Source: Anaerolineaceae bacterium UBA5404 (GTDB lineage: Bacteria > Chloroflexota > Anaerolineae > Anaerolineales > Anaerolineaceae). From it: 64,000 nt of DNA. A program made the translations under genes and the position numbers. Below the pieces are notes generated by a model. The model was not told the DNA's origin and made no database searches. It saw nothing but the letters and a program-made list of their open reading frames with translations. Location of the stretch: positions 62,001 to 126,000 of the forward strand of contig DHNY01000002.1 of the NCBI GenBank assembly GCA_002409625.1, written 5' to 3'. Below are positions 9,813-16,624 of the stretch, piece by piece; the stretch's first letter is position 1, and every line of letters begins with the position of its first letter.

Positions 9813-10533
9813 GATAGTGCCCTTTGCGTCTTTTGCCTCGGATGTGCCAAAGGTCGCGGAACATGCGCCAGCTGTCCTTTAGGACGTTGATGCGCGAACC
9901 TTTTTGGTAATACCAATCAACAGGCACTTCGGTAATCGCATAACCCAGTTCGCGGGCGATAGCCAAAACCTCAACATCAAAACTCCAACCATCCAGGGTT
10001 TGCAGGGGAAAAATGTGTTCCGCAGCTTGCGCGCTAAAACATTTAAAACCACATTGAGAGTCTTCGATTTTGGGCAAAACCATCATTTTGACCAAGAGGT
10101 TAAATGCCCTGCCGATAAGGTGGCGATATTCCGGCTCTTCAAAACGACGCGCGCCAGGTGCTTCACGCGAGGCAATAGCAACCGGAAGATCCAATTGGGG
10201 TGGGATAAACTTATCAAGTTCACTAATAGGCATAGATAGGTCGGCATCCGCCATAAAGCGGTATGCGCCATTGGCAGCGAGCATGCCTTCTTTCACCGCG
10301 CCACCTTTGCCAGGTTCAGCCCGGCTAATCAAGCGCAGATAAGGCATCTTGCTTTGCCATGTTTTGACCACCTCAGCGGTTTGGTCTGTGCTCGCATTCT
10401 CCACGACGATTACTTCAGCAGTAAAGGATTTGCCGGCTAGGTAAGATTGGATAGCTTGCAGCGCCTGTGGAAGGCGCTCTGCCTCGTTGTGTGCGGGGAT
10501 GATTATCGAGAGAAAAGGAGTTGCCTTATTCAT
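9805..10533 (-). CDS. Family 2 glycosyltransferase (dolichyl-phosphate glucosyltransferase-like)
   Basis: This 242-aa protein is a GT-A fold, family 2 glycosyltransferase. It begins LSIIIPAHNEAERLPQAL and carries the UDP-sugar acidic motif FMADADLSMPI (about residues 90-100). The later GDSQCGFK-like segment (EDSQCGFKCFSAQAA) and the helix-rich C-terminus (ARELGYAITEVPVDWYYQKG) match polyprenyl- or dolichyl-phosphate glucosyltransferases. There are no clear transmembrane helices, so it probably acts at the inner face of the membrane. It heads a minus-strand unit with rnhB and the DUF115 gene. A TATACT box lies only 8 nt before the ATG and no Shine-Dalgarno is visible, so its mRNA may be nearly leaderless. 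Confidence 0.85.
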   Translation of the reverse strand: MNKATPFLSIIIPAHNEAERLPQALQAIQSYLAGKSFTAEVIVVENASTDQTAEVVKTWQSKMPYLRLISRAEPGKGGAVKEGMLAANGAYRFMADADLSMPISELDKFIPPQLDLPVAIASREAPGARRFEEPEYRHLIGRAFNLLVKMMVLPKIEDSQCGFKCFSAQAAEHIFPLQTLDGWSFDVEVLAIARELGYAITEVPVDWYYQKGSRINVLKDSWRMFRDLWHIRGKRRKGHYRG

Positions 10534-10541
10534 CTTGGCTA

Positions 10542-10547
10542 AGTATA
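10542..10547 (-). promoter_or_regulatory. -10 box directly before the glycosyltransferase start
   Basis: TATACT on the minus strand ends 8 nt before the ATG at 10533. No -35 or Shine-Dalgarno is evident. The T-rich tail of the tRNA-Pro transcript lies just upstream. Confidence 0.45.
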
Positions 10548-10564
10548 CCTTTTAAATAAAAAAG

Positions 10565-10638
10565 TCGGGGTGGTCGGACTTGAACCGACGACCTCTGCGT
10601 CCCAAACGCAGCGCGCTAGCCGTCTGCGCCACACCCCG
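10565..10638 (-). tRNA. tRNA-Pro (anticodon UGG)
   Basis: The minus strand folds into a full cloverleaf of 74 nt. The acceptor is CGGGGTG paired with CACCCCG, the D stem GCGC/GCGC, the anticodon arm CTGCG-TTTGGGA-CGCAG (anticodon TGG) and the T arm GTCGG-TTCAAGT-CCGAC. The discriminator is A. CCA is not encoded; CTTTTTTATTT follows and may act as the transcription end. Confidence 0.97.
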
Positions 10639-10823
10639 GCGTGAGAGTGAAGTATATCCTATCGCCTTCCGAATCGTCAAGCGATTTGATGCCCCAGAAA
10701 AGACCATTTGGAAGAATAGCAAAAGAATCAAAAATGCCTCTTATTGCTTAATGAATTATGGCTTTTTAAAAATCGAGTAAAATGACTTGGTTAGTATGAG
10801 CTAACTTGCAAAATGGAAGCCTT

Positions 10824-11939
10824 ATGTTAAACGCTCAAAGCAGAAATGAAAGACCATCTCTTAAAATAGCCTTGTACCTGGCACCGCTGGTGATTATGAT
10901 TGTTTTGTCGGTGCTTTTGGCGCAACACCCAAAAAGCACAGAAAAATGGGGCGTATTTAGCTCGGTTTTTTTAGGCATTTTTATTGAGGCTGTTCCTTTC
11001 CTTTTGTTGGGCACGATTGCATCAGGTTTGGTTGAGGTCTTTGTTGACAAAGACAAGCTCAAAAACTTTTTCCCTAAGTCTAAATTTCTAGCCGCGCTTT
11101 ATGGCAGCTTTTTAGGGCTGGTTTTTCCGGTTTGTGAGTGTGGCGTTGTGCCATTGGCGCGACGTCTGTTCAAAAAAGGCTTGCCCATCCCTACCGGCGT
11201 GGCTTTTTTGTTGGCAACACCGGTTATTAATCCCATTGTGCTTTTTAGCACTTACAGTGCTTTTGGTTTTGGCAAGGTCTTTTTCCTGCGCATTGCCTTT
11301 AGTTTGATGATTTCCCTTGTGCTGGCTTTGGTTTTTTCAAGTGCTGAGAAGAAAGAAGATGTCTTGCGGGATAACGTAGTGCAAGCTTCTCAGGAAAACC
11401 ATATCGACCATGACCACGAGCATGCCAGCTGCGAAGATGATCATTGTGCCTGTCATGCCCATGTTGCCTGCGATGTCGATCATTGCCACTCGCACATTGG
11501 GTATGAGCAAGGCATGTCCAATAACATTTGGCGAAAATTGCGTCAGGTTTTGGAAGTATGTTTGGATGAGCTTTTTGAAATTGGGCGTTTTTTAATCATT
11601 GGCGCGCTGATTGCAGCCCTCATGCAAACTTTTGTGCCTCAGTCCATGCTTTTGAGCCTGGGTCGGGGTCCGTTCCTTTCTGTGCTTGCCATGATGACCC
11701 TGGCTTTTGTGCTCTCCATTTGCTCTACGGTGGATTCTTTTGTGGCTTTGGGTTTTGTCAATACTTTTAGCCTCGGGTCTGTGCTGGCATTCCTTGTGTA
11801 TGGTCCGGTGGTGGATATCAAAAGCATTTTGCTTTACGCTCGGGTCTTTAAAACACGGGCAGTGGTTTGGATGCTTGTCATCATCACTTTGATGTCCTTG
11901 GTGCAAAGCGTCTTTATGAACATTTTAGGAGCTAGTTAG
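10824..11939 (+). CDS. Permease of the ArsP/UPF0718 (PF03773) family with His-rich loop
   Basis: This is a polytopic membrane protein of about 371 aa. Eight or so hydrophobic segments are visible, in two blocks (roughly residues 12-180 and 245-371). The conserved VFPVCECGVVPLARRLFKKG and LATPVINPIVL near residues 95-135 are typical of the ArsP/SO_0444 permeases, with a second SICSTVDSFVALGF in the C-terminal half. Between the blocks is a soluble loop very rich in His, Asp and Cys (such as HIDHDHEHASCEDDHCACHA), likely to bind metal. With the TIGR03943 partner downstream it probably exports a metal or metalloid. The ATG at 10824 is preferred to a TTG at 10806 because GGAAG lies just before it. 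The substrate is unproven. Confidence 0.8.
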   Translation: MLNAQSRNERPSLKIALYLAPLVIMIVLSVLLAQHPKSTEKWGVFSSVFLGIFIEAVPFLLLGTIASGLVEVFVDKDKLKNFFPKSKFLAALYGSFLGLVFPVCECGVVPLARRLFKKGLPIPTGVAFLLATPVINPIVLFSTYSAFGFGKVFFLRIAFSLMISLVLALVFSSAEKKEDVLRDNVVQASQENHIDHDHEHASCEDDHCACHAHVACDVDHCHSHIGYEQGMSNNIWRKLRQVLEVCLDELFEIGRFLIIGALIAALMQTFVPQSMLLSLGRGPFLSVLAMMTLAFVLSICSTVDSFVALGFVNTFSLGSVLAFLVYGPVVDIKSILLYARVFKTRAVVWMLVIITLMSLVQSVFMNILGAS

Positions 11940-11941
11940 CG

Positions 11942-12652
11942 ATGAGTAACAAGACCTTTCGCCTTATGCAAAGCCTCCTGGTTTCCGCTTTGGCAGCCTA
12001 TTTAATGCGCTTGCTGGTTGGCGGTAAACTGAACAATTACATCCATCAACGCTTTACCTACCTGATTGTGATTGCTATTCTTTTGTTGCTTATATTGGCT
12101 GGGTTGGGCTTTTTATCCCTTGGGCGGATGCCATCCGCAAAAACCAAAATGGCAAGCTTGCCACTTTATATCATGGCACTTCCGGTCATTTTTGGCTTTT
12201 TCATTCCCATCAAACCGCTTTCAAATGAAGCCTTGCAGTCCAAAGGGGTCAATATGGGCGTTGCGGATTTGGCGAATCAAAGTGAGCAGGACTTAATCCC
12301 ATCAGAAATGCGCACCATTTTAGACTGGGTGCGTTTGCTCAAGGCCGAAAATGAAACCCCAAGCTTTATTGGTCAAGAGGCAAAAGTTGTTGGCTTTGTC
12401 TTTCTTGACCCAAGGTTGGAAGCGCACCAGTTCGCCGTCGCGCGTTTTGTGATTGCCTGTTGTGTGGCAGATGCCACCGCGGTTGCCATGGTGATTGACC
12501 TTCCCGACCAAGACCTGCCTCCAGAAGGCGCCTGGGTGGAAGTTTCTTGCACGATGGACATTATAAACGTTGAGGATGAAGACATTCCGCTCATCCACGC
12601 TACGCAAATCAAGGTGATTCCTATCCCTGACGATCCCTATTTATTCCCATGA
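11942..12652 (+). CDS. TIGR03943/DUF1980 family permease partner
   Basis: This 236-aa protein has an N-terminal membrane half with three hydrophobic stretches (about residues 10-25, 35-60 and 72-90). A soluble C-terminal half contains the family pattern FIGQEAKVVGFVFLDP, ARFVIACCVADATAVAMVI and GAWVEVSCTMDI. It is the usual partner of the PF03773 permease (B. subtilis YcgR/YcgQ-type pair) and starts 2 nt after that gene. The Cys pair in IACCVADA is conserved in the family and could take part in metal handling. It is translationally coupled to the next gene by an ATGA overlap. The substrate is inferred only from the permease and its His-rich loop. Confidence 0.8.
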   Translation: MSNKTFRLMQSLLVSALAAYLMRLLVGGKLNNYIHQRFTYLIVIAILLLLILAGLGFLSLGRMPSAKTKMASLPLYIMALPVIFGFFIPIKPLSNEALQSKGVNMGVADLANQSEQDLIPSEMRTILDWVRLLKAENETPSFIGQEAKVVGFVFLDPRLEAHQFAVARFVIACCVADATAVAMVIDLPDQDLPPEGAWVEVSCTMDIINVEDEDIPLIHATQIKVIPIPDDPYLFP

Positions 12653-14004
12653 AAAGATTCGATTGGCTTGCTCTGATACTTTGCGTGTTCTTATTGACCC
12701 TCCTGGCGGGTGTACTTTTTTATGACAAGTTCCAGCCAGTAAAAATGTCATGCGGCGAGCCAGGGCAAACCCAAATGGGCACCCGTGGTTTTGTGGCATT
12801 TCAGTTTTCTAAAGCTGTTGATCGCAATCGCTTTGAAGCATTATTAAATGTTGAGCCAAAGATTGAGGCTGAGGTGATTTGGGCTAATGATACGCATGCC
12901 CTTTGGCGGTCTAATAGCGTGCTTGAGCCTGGACTGAAGGTGGCATTTTCTTTTGAAAAAGGACGACTTGGCAAGGATGGAGGAAACTTAAAAGCCGAGG
13001 CTTGCCAGTTTGAGGTTCATCGTCCCTTGGTTGCAGTCTTGAATGATGAGGGTGGTTCTTCTAATCTCTATGCGCTTGACCCCTATGGCAAAGATTATCC
13101 TCGCCAGATTACCAACCATGAGGGGACCATATTGGGGTTTTCTGCCTCACCAGACGGAAGAAGACTGGTGTTCTCTTTGACCAATGAGGTGGGAGGAGCT
13201 GACCTTTGGCTTGTTGGGCGGGATACAGAAGCCAGCATTTTGCTCGAATGCAAAGAAGACATGTGCGTTTCGCCTGCTTGGTCTCCCGACACGCTTAACA
13301 TCGCCTATACCAGGCAAAGTGCTGCCTTAGAACCAAATTCTCCCAAAGGTGCCCCACGCATTTGGCTGTATGACTTTACAGTTGGTAAAACCGCAGCACT
13401 CTTAAAAGAGCGACAGCATATTGGCTATGGCACGCAATGGTCGCCTGATGGCAAGCATCTAAGCACTTGGGACGGCAGCAACGGTGGCTTGCGCGTTATC
13501 AACCTGGACACGCAAGAACGCGTTTTAGTGGAATCTGGCAGCGGATATTTGGGAACCTGGTCTGCAGACAGTCAGAAACTTTATTTTAGCGATATGGTTT
13601 TAGTGGACGATGAATATTTGAGCGTGATCAAGGTTTTTGACATTCAGAAGCCCAATGAAACAGAGCTTATTCTTGCCGATGATAATCACAACGCAAACTA
13701 TCGCAATCCGATAAGCAACCCCGCAGAAAACCGTTTAGCCCTTTTAGAGCAAGCCAACAGCTTTAGCCCGGAAGGAAGCATTGCTTTGTTTGAACCTGAA
13801 AGTGGCATGCTTAAAAAGGTTCATCAAAAAAGCCAACAAATTATCGGCGGCATAGAGTGGTCGCCAAACGGTAAAGATTTGGTTTTTATGGCTTTTGCTT
13901 TGGGAGAGGTGAAACCCTTGTATGAAATTTGGTTCTTACCAGAAGGGGCTCGCGAAGCCAGAAAAATTGGTGAAACATTTCGCCAGCCCACTTTTATGCC
14001 ATAA
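12649..14004 (+). CDS. Membrane-anchored Ig-like/TolB-type beta-propeller protein
   Basis: This 451-aa protein has one N-terminal membrane helix (about residues 5-24), so it is probably anchored with the rest outside the cytoplasm. Residues 30-125 look like an SbsA-type Ig-like domain (GFVAFQFSKAVDR, ALWRSNSVLEPGLKV). The remainder has repeated WD40/PD40-like blades with SPDG-type turns: GFSASPDGRRLVFSL, VSPAWSPDTLNIAYT, GTQWSPDGKHLSTWDG and GIEWSPNGKDLVFM. These blades usually bind proteins or glycans rather than catalyse. It overlaps the DUF1980 gene by 4 nt, so it belongs to the permease operon, which may point to an extracytoplasmic accessory role. No specific function is recognised. Confidence 0.7.
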   Translation: MKRFDWLALILCVFLLTLLAGVLFYDKFQPVKMSCGEPGQTQMGTRGFVAFQFSKAVDRNRFEALLNVEPKIEAEVIWANDTHALWRSNSVLEPGLKVAFSFEKGRLGKDGGNLKAEACQFEVHRPLVAVLNDEGGSSNLYALDPYGKDYPRQITNHEGTILGFSASPDGRRLVFSLTNEVGGADLWLVGRDTEASILLECKEDMCVSPAWSPDTLNIAYTRQSAALEPNSPKGAPRIWLYDFTVGKTAALLKERQHIGYGTQWSPDGKHLSTWDGSNGGLRVINLDTQERVLVESGSGYLGTWSADSQKLYFSDMVLVDDEYLSVIKVFDIQKPNETELILADDNHNANYRNPISNPAENRLALLEQANSFSPEGSIALFEPESGMLKKVHQKSQQIIGGIEWSPNGKDLVFMAFALGEVKPLYEIWFLPEGAREARKIGETFRQPTFMP

Positions 14005-14051
14005 GCCTTGCTTGCATGACAGGTGCTAGCTAAGGCAATCTTTACGAGTAT

Positions 14052-14080
14052 TAGAAATTGGGTCCGATTTCTAGTAAAAT
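14052..14080 (+). promoter_or_regulatory. Inverted repeat overlapping the probable ssb promoter
   Basis: Arms TAGAAAT (14052-14058) and ATTTCTA (14067-14073) are separated by 8 nt and abut a -10-like TAAAAT at 14075-14080. They lie about 50 nt before the ssb start. They could be an operator or a weak hairpin; no known regulator is recognised. Confidence 0.3.
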
Positions 14081-14128
14081 AAACCTAAGTAAACAAAGGC
14101 AGCACGAGAAAAGAAAGGATATTCCAAC

Positions 14129-14533
14129 ATGTATCAAAAACTTATCATTATCGGCAATTTAGGACGTGATCCAGAAATGCGTTATACACCAGACGGCAAT
14201 CCCGTTACCAGTTTTACCGTTGCCACAAGCCGCAAATACAAGGACACGGATGAGACCACCTGGTTCCGTATTTCCGTTTGGGGCAAACAGGCAGAAAATT
14301 GTAACCAGTATCTTCGCAAAGGCTCACGGGTTTTGGTTGAAGGTCGCTTGATTCCCGATTTGCAAACCGGTGGACCAAAAGTTTATCAAAAGAATGATGG
14401 TAACTGGGGAAGCAGCTTCGAAATCTTCGCTGAAACAGTGCGCTTCCTGACCCCTAAATCTGAATTTAGTGGTGAAAGCAGCGGTGGTAGCGATTTCATG
14501 GATGATGCCATGGAAGACGATATCCCGTTCTAG
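14129..14533 (+). CDS. ssb: Single-stranded DNA-binding protein
   Basis: This 134-aa SSB has one OB-fold (residues 1-108) and a short tail. The start MYQKLIIIGNLGRDPEMRYT, the aromatic contact motif TTWFRISVWGKQAENC and the segment KGSRVLVEGRLI are canonical. The C-terminal tip MEDDIPF is the partner-recruiting SSB tail that binds RecQ, RecO, primase and other repair proteins. The linker is short (about 20 residues, Gly/Ser-rich). It is the first gene of a tight three-gene unit, with DUF3467 8 nt downstream and translin 1 nt after that. GAAAGGATA precedes the ATG. Confidence 0.96.
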   Translation: MYQKLIIIGNLGRDPEMRYTPDGNPVTSFTVATSRKYKDTDETTWFRISVWGKQAENCNQYLRKGSRVLVEGRLIPDLQTGGPKVYQKNDGNWGSSFEIFAETVRFLTPKSEFSGESSGGSDFMDDAMEDDIPF

Positions 14534-14541
14534 GTTTTCTT

Positions 14542-14859
14542 ATGGCGGAAATTAAAAAGATAACCATCAGCGTTCCTGAAGATCTTACGGCGAAGTATGT
14601 AAATATGTCTTACATCTCGCACACGCCGCAGGAGTTTATCCTCGACTTTGCGAGCTTGTTACCCGGCATTAAAGAGCCTAAAATAAACACACGACTTGTG
14701 TTTTCGCCACTTGGCGCGAAACTTTTGGTGCAAGCTCTTAATGAAAACTTGCGACGTTATGAAAACACTTTTGGCGAAATAAAGATTCCAAGAGGACATA
14801 GCTTAGCAGACCAATTATTTAAAACCAGTGGACCAAAGGAGCCACCAGCGGAGGGGTAA
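14542..14859 (+). CDS. DUF3467 family protein
   Basis: This 105-aa soluble protein matches the DUF3467 pattern: a beta-rich N-terminus (IKKITISVPEDLTAKYVNMS), the family signature HTPQEFILDFASLLPG (about residues 28-43), then TRLVFSPLGAKLLVQALNENLRRYE and a Pro-rich, Gly-poor C-terminus. DUF3467 has no established function. It sits 8 nt after ssb and 1 nt before translin, so all three are almost certainly one transcript. That placement suggests a role in nucleic-acid or transcription processes, but this is inference. Confidence 0.8.
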   Translation: MAEIKKITISVPEDLTAKYVNMSYISHTPQEFILDFASLLPGIKEPKINTRLVFSPLGAKLLVQALNENLRRYENTFGEIKIPRGHSLADQLFKTSGPKEPPAEG

Positions 14860-14860
14860 A

Positions 14861-15520
14861 ATGCAAAATTTAGAAAAGGTTTGCGAACAAATTCGAGACG
14901 AGTTTAACGCAAAAACGGAGGTTCGCGAGCAAGCCTTAAAAAATGCACGCGAGTTGATTCGAAGGGCATCTCTTGCCATTCGTGCTATCCATCGGGATGA
15001 TTTGGATGTGGCTGAACAAGAACTTCAAGCTGGCCAAGCGATTGTTGATTCTATTATTAACACCTTAAAGCCAGAACATCCGGATCTTTATTTCACTGGA
15101 TACACACAAGATGCGCTTAAAGAGTTTTGCGAAGCCAAGCTTACCGCGGCAATCCTCAATGATAAACCTTTACCCAGCCCGGCTGAACTGAGGGTTGAAT
15201 TACCTGCCTGGCTGAATGGCCTTACCGAAACACTGGGTGAGATTCGTCGCCGATGCCTTGATATTTTGCGCACAGGCTATACTGATGAAGTTGAGCGACT
15301 GCTCTCGAACATGGATGAAATATTCACCCAATTGGTTACGATGGATTACCCGGATGCCATCACCGAAGGTTTGCGACGGCGCACTGACCTGGCGCGCGGC
15401 ATTATTGAACGTACCCGCGCAGACATCACCACCTCTTATCGCCAACAAAAATTGACGGAAAAACTTGACGAGTTTTATGATACGCTCTCGACACATATGC
15501 TGAATCACAAAAAAGCTTAA
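14861..15520 (+). CDS. Translin family RNA/ssDNA-binding protein
   Basis: This 219-aa, almost wholly helical protein resembles translin/TRAX, a ring-forming family that binds RNA and single-stranded DNA. The eukaryotic C3PO complex and an archaeal TRAX-like protein are ribonucleases. Visible family segments are REQALKNARELIRRASLAIR (about residues 24-43), GYTQDALKEFCEAKL (81-95), with the acidic pair E89/E92 where TRAX has catalytic glutamates, and RRRTDLARGIIERTRADIT near the C-terminus. The ATG at 14861 is chosen because it follows GGAGGGG; an upstream ATG at 14828 would run 32 nt into DUF3467. Translins are uncommon in bacteria and are sometimes mislabelled as haloacid dehalogenases. Nuclease activity is not proven. 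Confidence 0.75.
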   Translation: MQNLEKVCEQIRDEFNAKTEVREQALKNARELIRRASLAIRAIHRDDLDVAEQELQAGQAIVDSIINTLKPEHPDLYFTGYTQDALKEFCEAKLTAAILNDKPLPSPAELRVELPAWLNGLTETLGEIRRRCLDILRTGYTDEVERLLSNMDEIFTQLVTMDYPDAITEGLRRRTDLARGIIERTRADITTSYRQQKLTEKLDEFYDTLSTHMLNHKKA

Positions 15521-15541
15521 GTTTTGTATAGCTTCAAGAAG

Positions 15542-15567
15542 ACAGCCCAAGGAATGGGCTGTTTTTT
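15542..15567 (+). terminator. Rho-independent terminator of the ssb-DUF3467-translin unit
   Basis: The stem ACAGCCCA / TGGGCTGT encloses a 5-nt loop (AGGAA) and is followed by a T run. Confidence 0.85.
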
Positions 15568-15639
15568 ATTAATTGCTTGAATGACAATTTCAAATGAGCT
15601 TTGCTCAATTCATCTCTCTGATAAGGCTTGGTGTGATAC

Positions 15640-15645
15640 TATAAT
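15640..15645 (+). promoter_or_regulatory. -10 box before the Cas4-like pair
   Basis: TATAAT at 15640-15645 lies 11 nt before the ATG at 15657. There is no Shine-Dalgarno, suggesting a very short leader. The -35 region is weak. Confidence 0.45.
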
Positions 15646-15656
15646 CATGAGATCTT

Positions 15657-15878
15657 ATGCGTGTTATTAAAGCTTCCGAATTAAACACTTTTTTGTATTG
15701 TCAAAAGGCTTGGTGGTATCAGTTGCAAGGTGAGCCATCAGCTAGTCAAGCCGCAATGGAAAGGGGCACCCAAAAGCATGAAGGGCATGCCCGTGGAGTC
15801 AAACTTATTCCGCTGTTGGTTGGCTTGGCATTTTTACTGCTTTTAGCCGCTCTAATTGTGTATTGGGTAGGTAAATGA
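15657..15878 (+). CDS. N-terminal half of a split, membrane-bound Cas4-like nuclease
   Basis: This 73-aa protein looks like the first third of a Cas4/RecB-type PD-(D/E)XK nuclease fused to one membrane helix. It begins with the Cas4-type opening ASELNTFLYCQKAWWYQLQG, giving Cys15, where Cas4 has its first Fe-S ligand and aromatic cluster. It then has RGTQKHEGH with His41, matching the RecB motif-I histidine. Residues 49-71 are a strong membrane helix (LIPLLVGLAFLLLLAALIVY). It has no catalytic Asp-Glu-Lys of its own. The downstream ORF, overlapping by 4 nt (ATGA), supplies those and begins with another membrane helix. The two halves are not joined by any canonical slippery site, so reinitiation and assembly of two chains is the simplest reading. 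Confidence 0.7.
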   Translation: MRVIKASELNTFLYCQKAWWYQLQGEPSASQAAMERGTQKHEGHARGVKLIPLLVGLAFLLLLAALIVYWVGK

Positions 15879-16399
15879 TGCCTTGGTTACTTCCACTTAT
15901 TCTGGCTGCGCTGGCGATAATCCTCTTGCTCATCGCGCTTAAGCTCAAAAAAGCAAGCGGTTTGCCCAGTGGACGAGTGGTCTACGCGGATACGGATCAA
16001 CTGCAAGCTTTGCCCAAGCCTCTGTTTGACCCGGATCTGAAGCTGGTTGGTAAACCAGATTATGTTATTCGGCAGAGGGATGGCTCGCTTGTGCCGGTTG
16101 ATTTTAAGAGCATGAACGCGCCATCCAAACCTTATGACTCACATGTTTTTCAGGTTTTGGCATATTGTTATCTCATTGAGCAAACCCACAGCCAAAAACC
16201 CAGCCACGGACTCATCCGCTATTTGGATAAAAGTTTTGAAGTGCCCTATGCTGACGAAGACAAGGCAAGCTTCTTGGAGCTTATTAACGCCGTTCGTGAA
16301 ACCGAAAACGGCACAACAGCACCTGGTCGATCGCACCAGCAAGCTGCGCGTTGCAAAGCCTGCGGTTACAAAGACATATGCGACCAAAAACTGGCATAA
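15875..16399 (+). CDS. C-terminal catalytic half of a split, membrane-bound Cas4-like nuclease
   Basis: This 174-aa protein starts with a membrane helix (PWLLPLILAALAIILLLIAL, residues 3-22), followed by the rest of a Cas4/PD-(D/E)XK nuclease. Motif II is GKPDYVI (Asp62), motif III PVDFKSM (Asp76, Lys78), and the QxxxY helix FQVLAYCYLIEQ has Gln93 and Tyr97. The C-terminus has ARCKACGYKDICD, giving Cys160, Cys163 and Cys169. Together with Cys15 of the preceding ORF these make the four-cysteine set that holds a 4Fe-4S cluster in Cas4. No cas1, cas2 or CRISPR array is in the window, so a DNA-maintenance or defence role outside CRISPR is more likely. Topology and Fe-S binding are inferred. Confidence 0.7.
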   Translation: MMPWLLPLILAALAIILLLIALKLKKASGLPSGRVVYADTDQLQALPKPLFDPDLKLVGKPDYVIRQRDGSLVPVDFKSMNAPSKPYDSHVFQVLAYCYLIEQTHSQKPSHGLIRYLDKSFEVPYADEDKASFLELINAVRETENGTTAPGRSHQQAARCKACGYKDICDQKLA

Positions 16400-16464
16400 C
16401 AGTGAGGCAAGCTCACCAGAAAAGGCATGGTGAATCGCATCATAAGCTTTGCCACAAAATGTGT

Positions 16465-16493
16465 TTGACACCCGCCATAGAAACAGGTATCCT
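16465..16493 (+). promoter_or_regulatory. Promoter of the SRP RNA gene
   Basis: A perfect -35 TTGACA (16465-16470) is separated by 17 nt from -10 TATCCT (16488-16493), placing the start near 16500-16501, where the RNA stem begins. Confidence 0.85.
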
Positions 16494-16500
16494 TATTCGC

Positions 16501-16603
16501 GTTGGGCGGGACCGGCGCGGCAGAGCCCTGCGAACCCCGTCAGGTCCGAGAGGAAGCAGCGGTAAGGAGGTTTCTCTGGGTGTTGCCGGCAAACCTGCCC
16601 AAC
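16501..16603 (+). ncRNA. ffs: Signal recognition particle RNA (4.5S type)
   Basis: The roughly 103-nt segment carries the universally conserved SRP core: CAGGTCCGAGAGGAAGCAGC with the GGAAGCAGC tetraloop-side motif, and CCCTGCGAACCCCGT opposite it. The ends pair, GTTGGGCGGG (16501-16510) with the CCTGCCCAAC at 16594-16603, closing a single long hairpin of the bacterial small type without an Alu domain. It binds Ffh to target membrane proteins. A consensus promoter sits immediately upstream. There is no terminator before the methyltransferase ATG 22 nt downstream, so transcription may read through and the RNA be released by processing. Confidence 0.93.
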
Positions 16604-16624
16604 ATTTCGTTAACGAGGCATAAA

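Noticed and set aside
15657..15900. Simple frameshift or sequencing error as the cause of the split Cas4-like gene
   Set aside because: Each ORF has its own membrane helix at the junction and the overlap is a clean ATGA, as in coupled genes; error cannot be fully excluded without relatives.
16502..16624. N-terminal extension of the methyltransferase ORF
   Set aside because: It translates the SRP RNA gene; the ATG at 16625 is the natural start.
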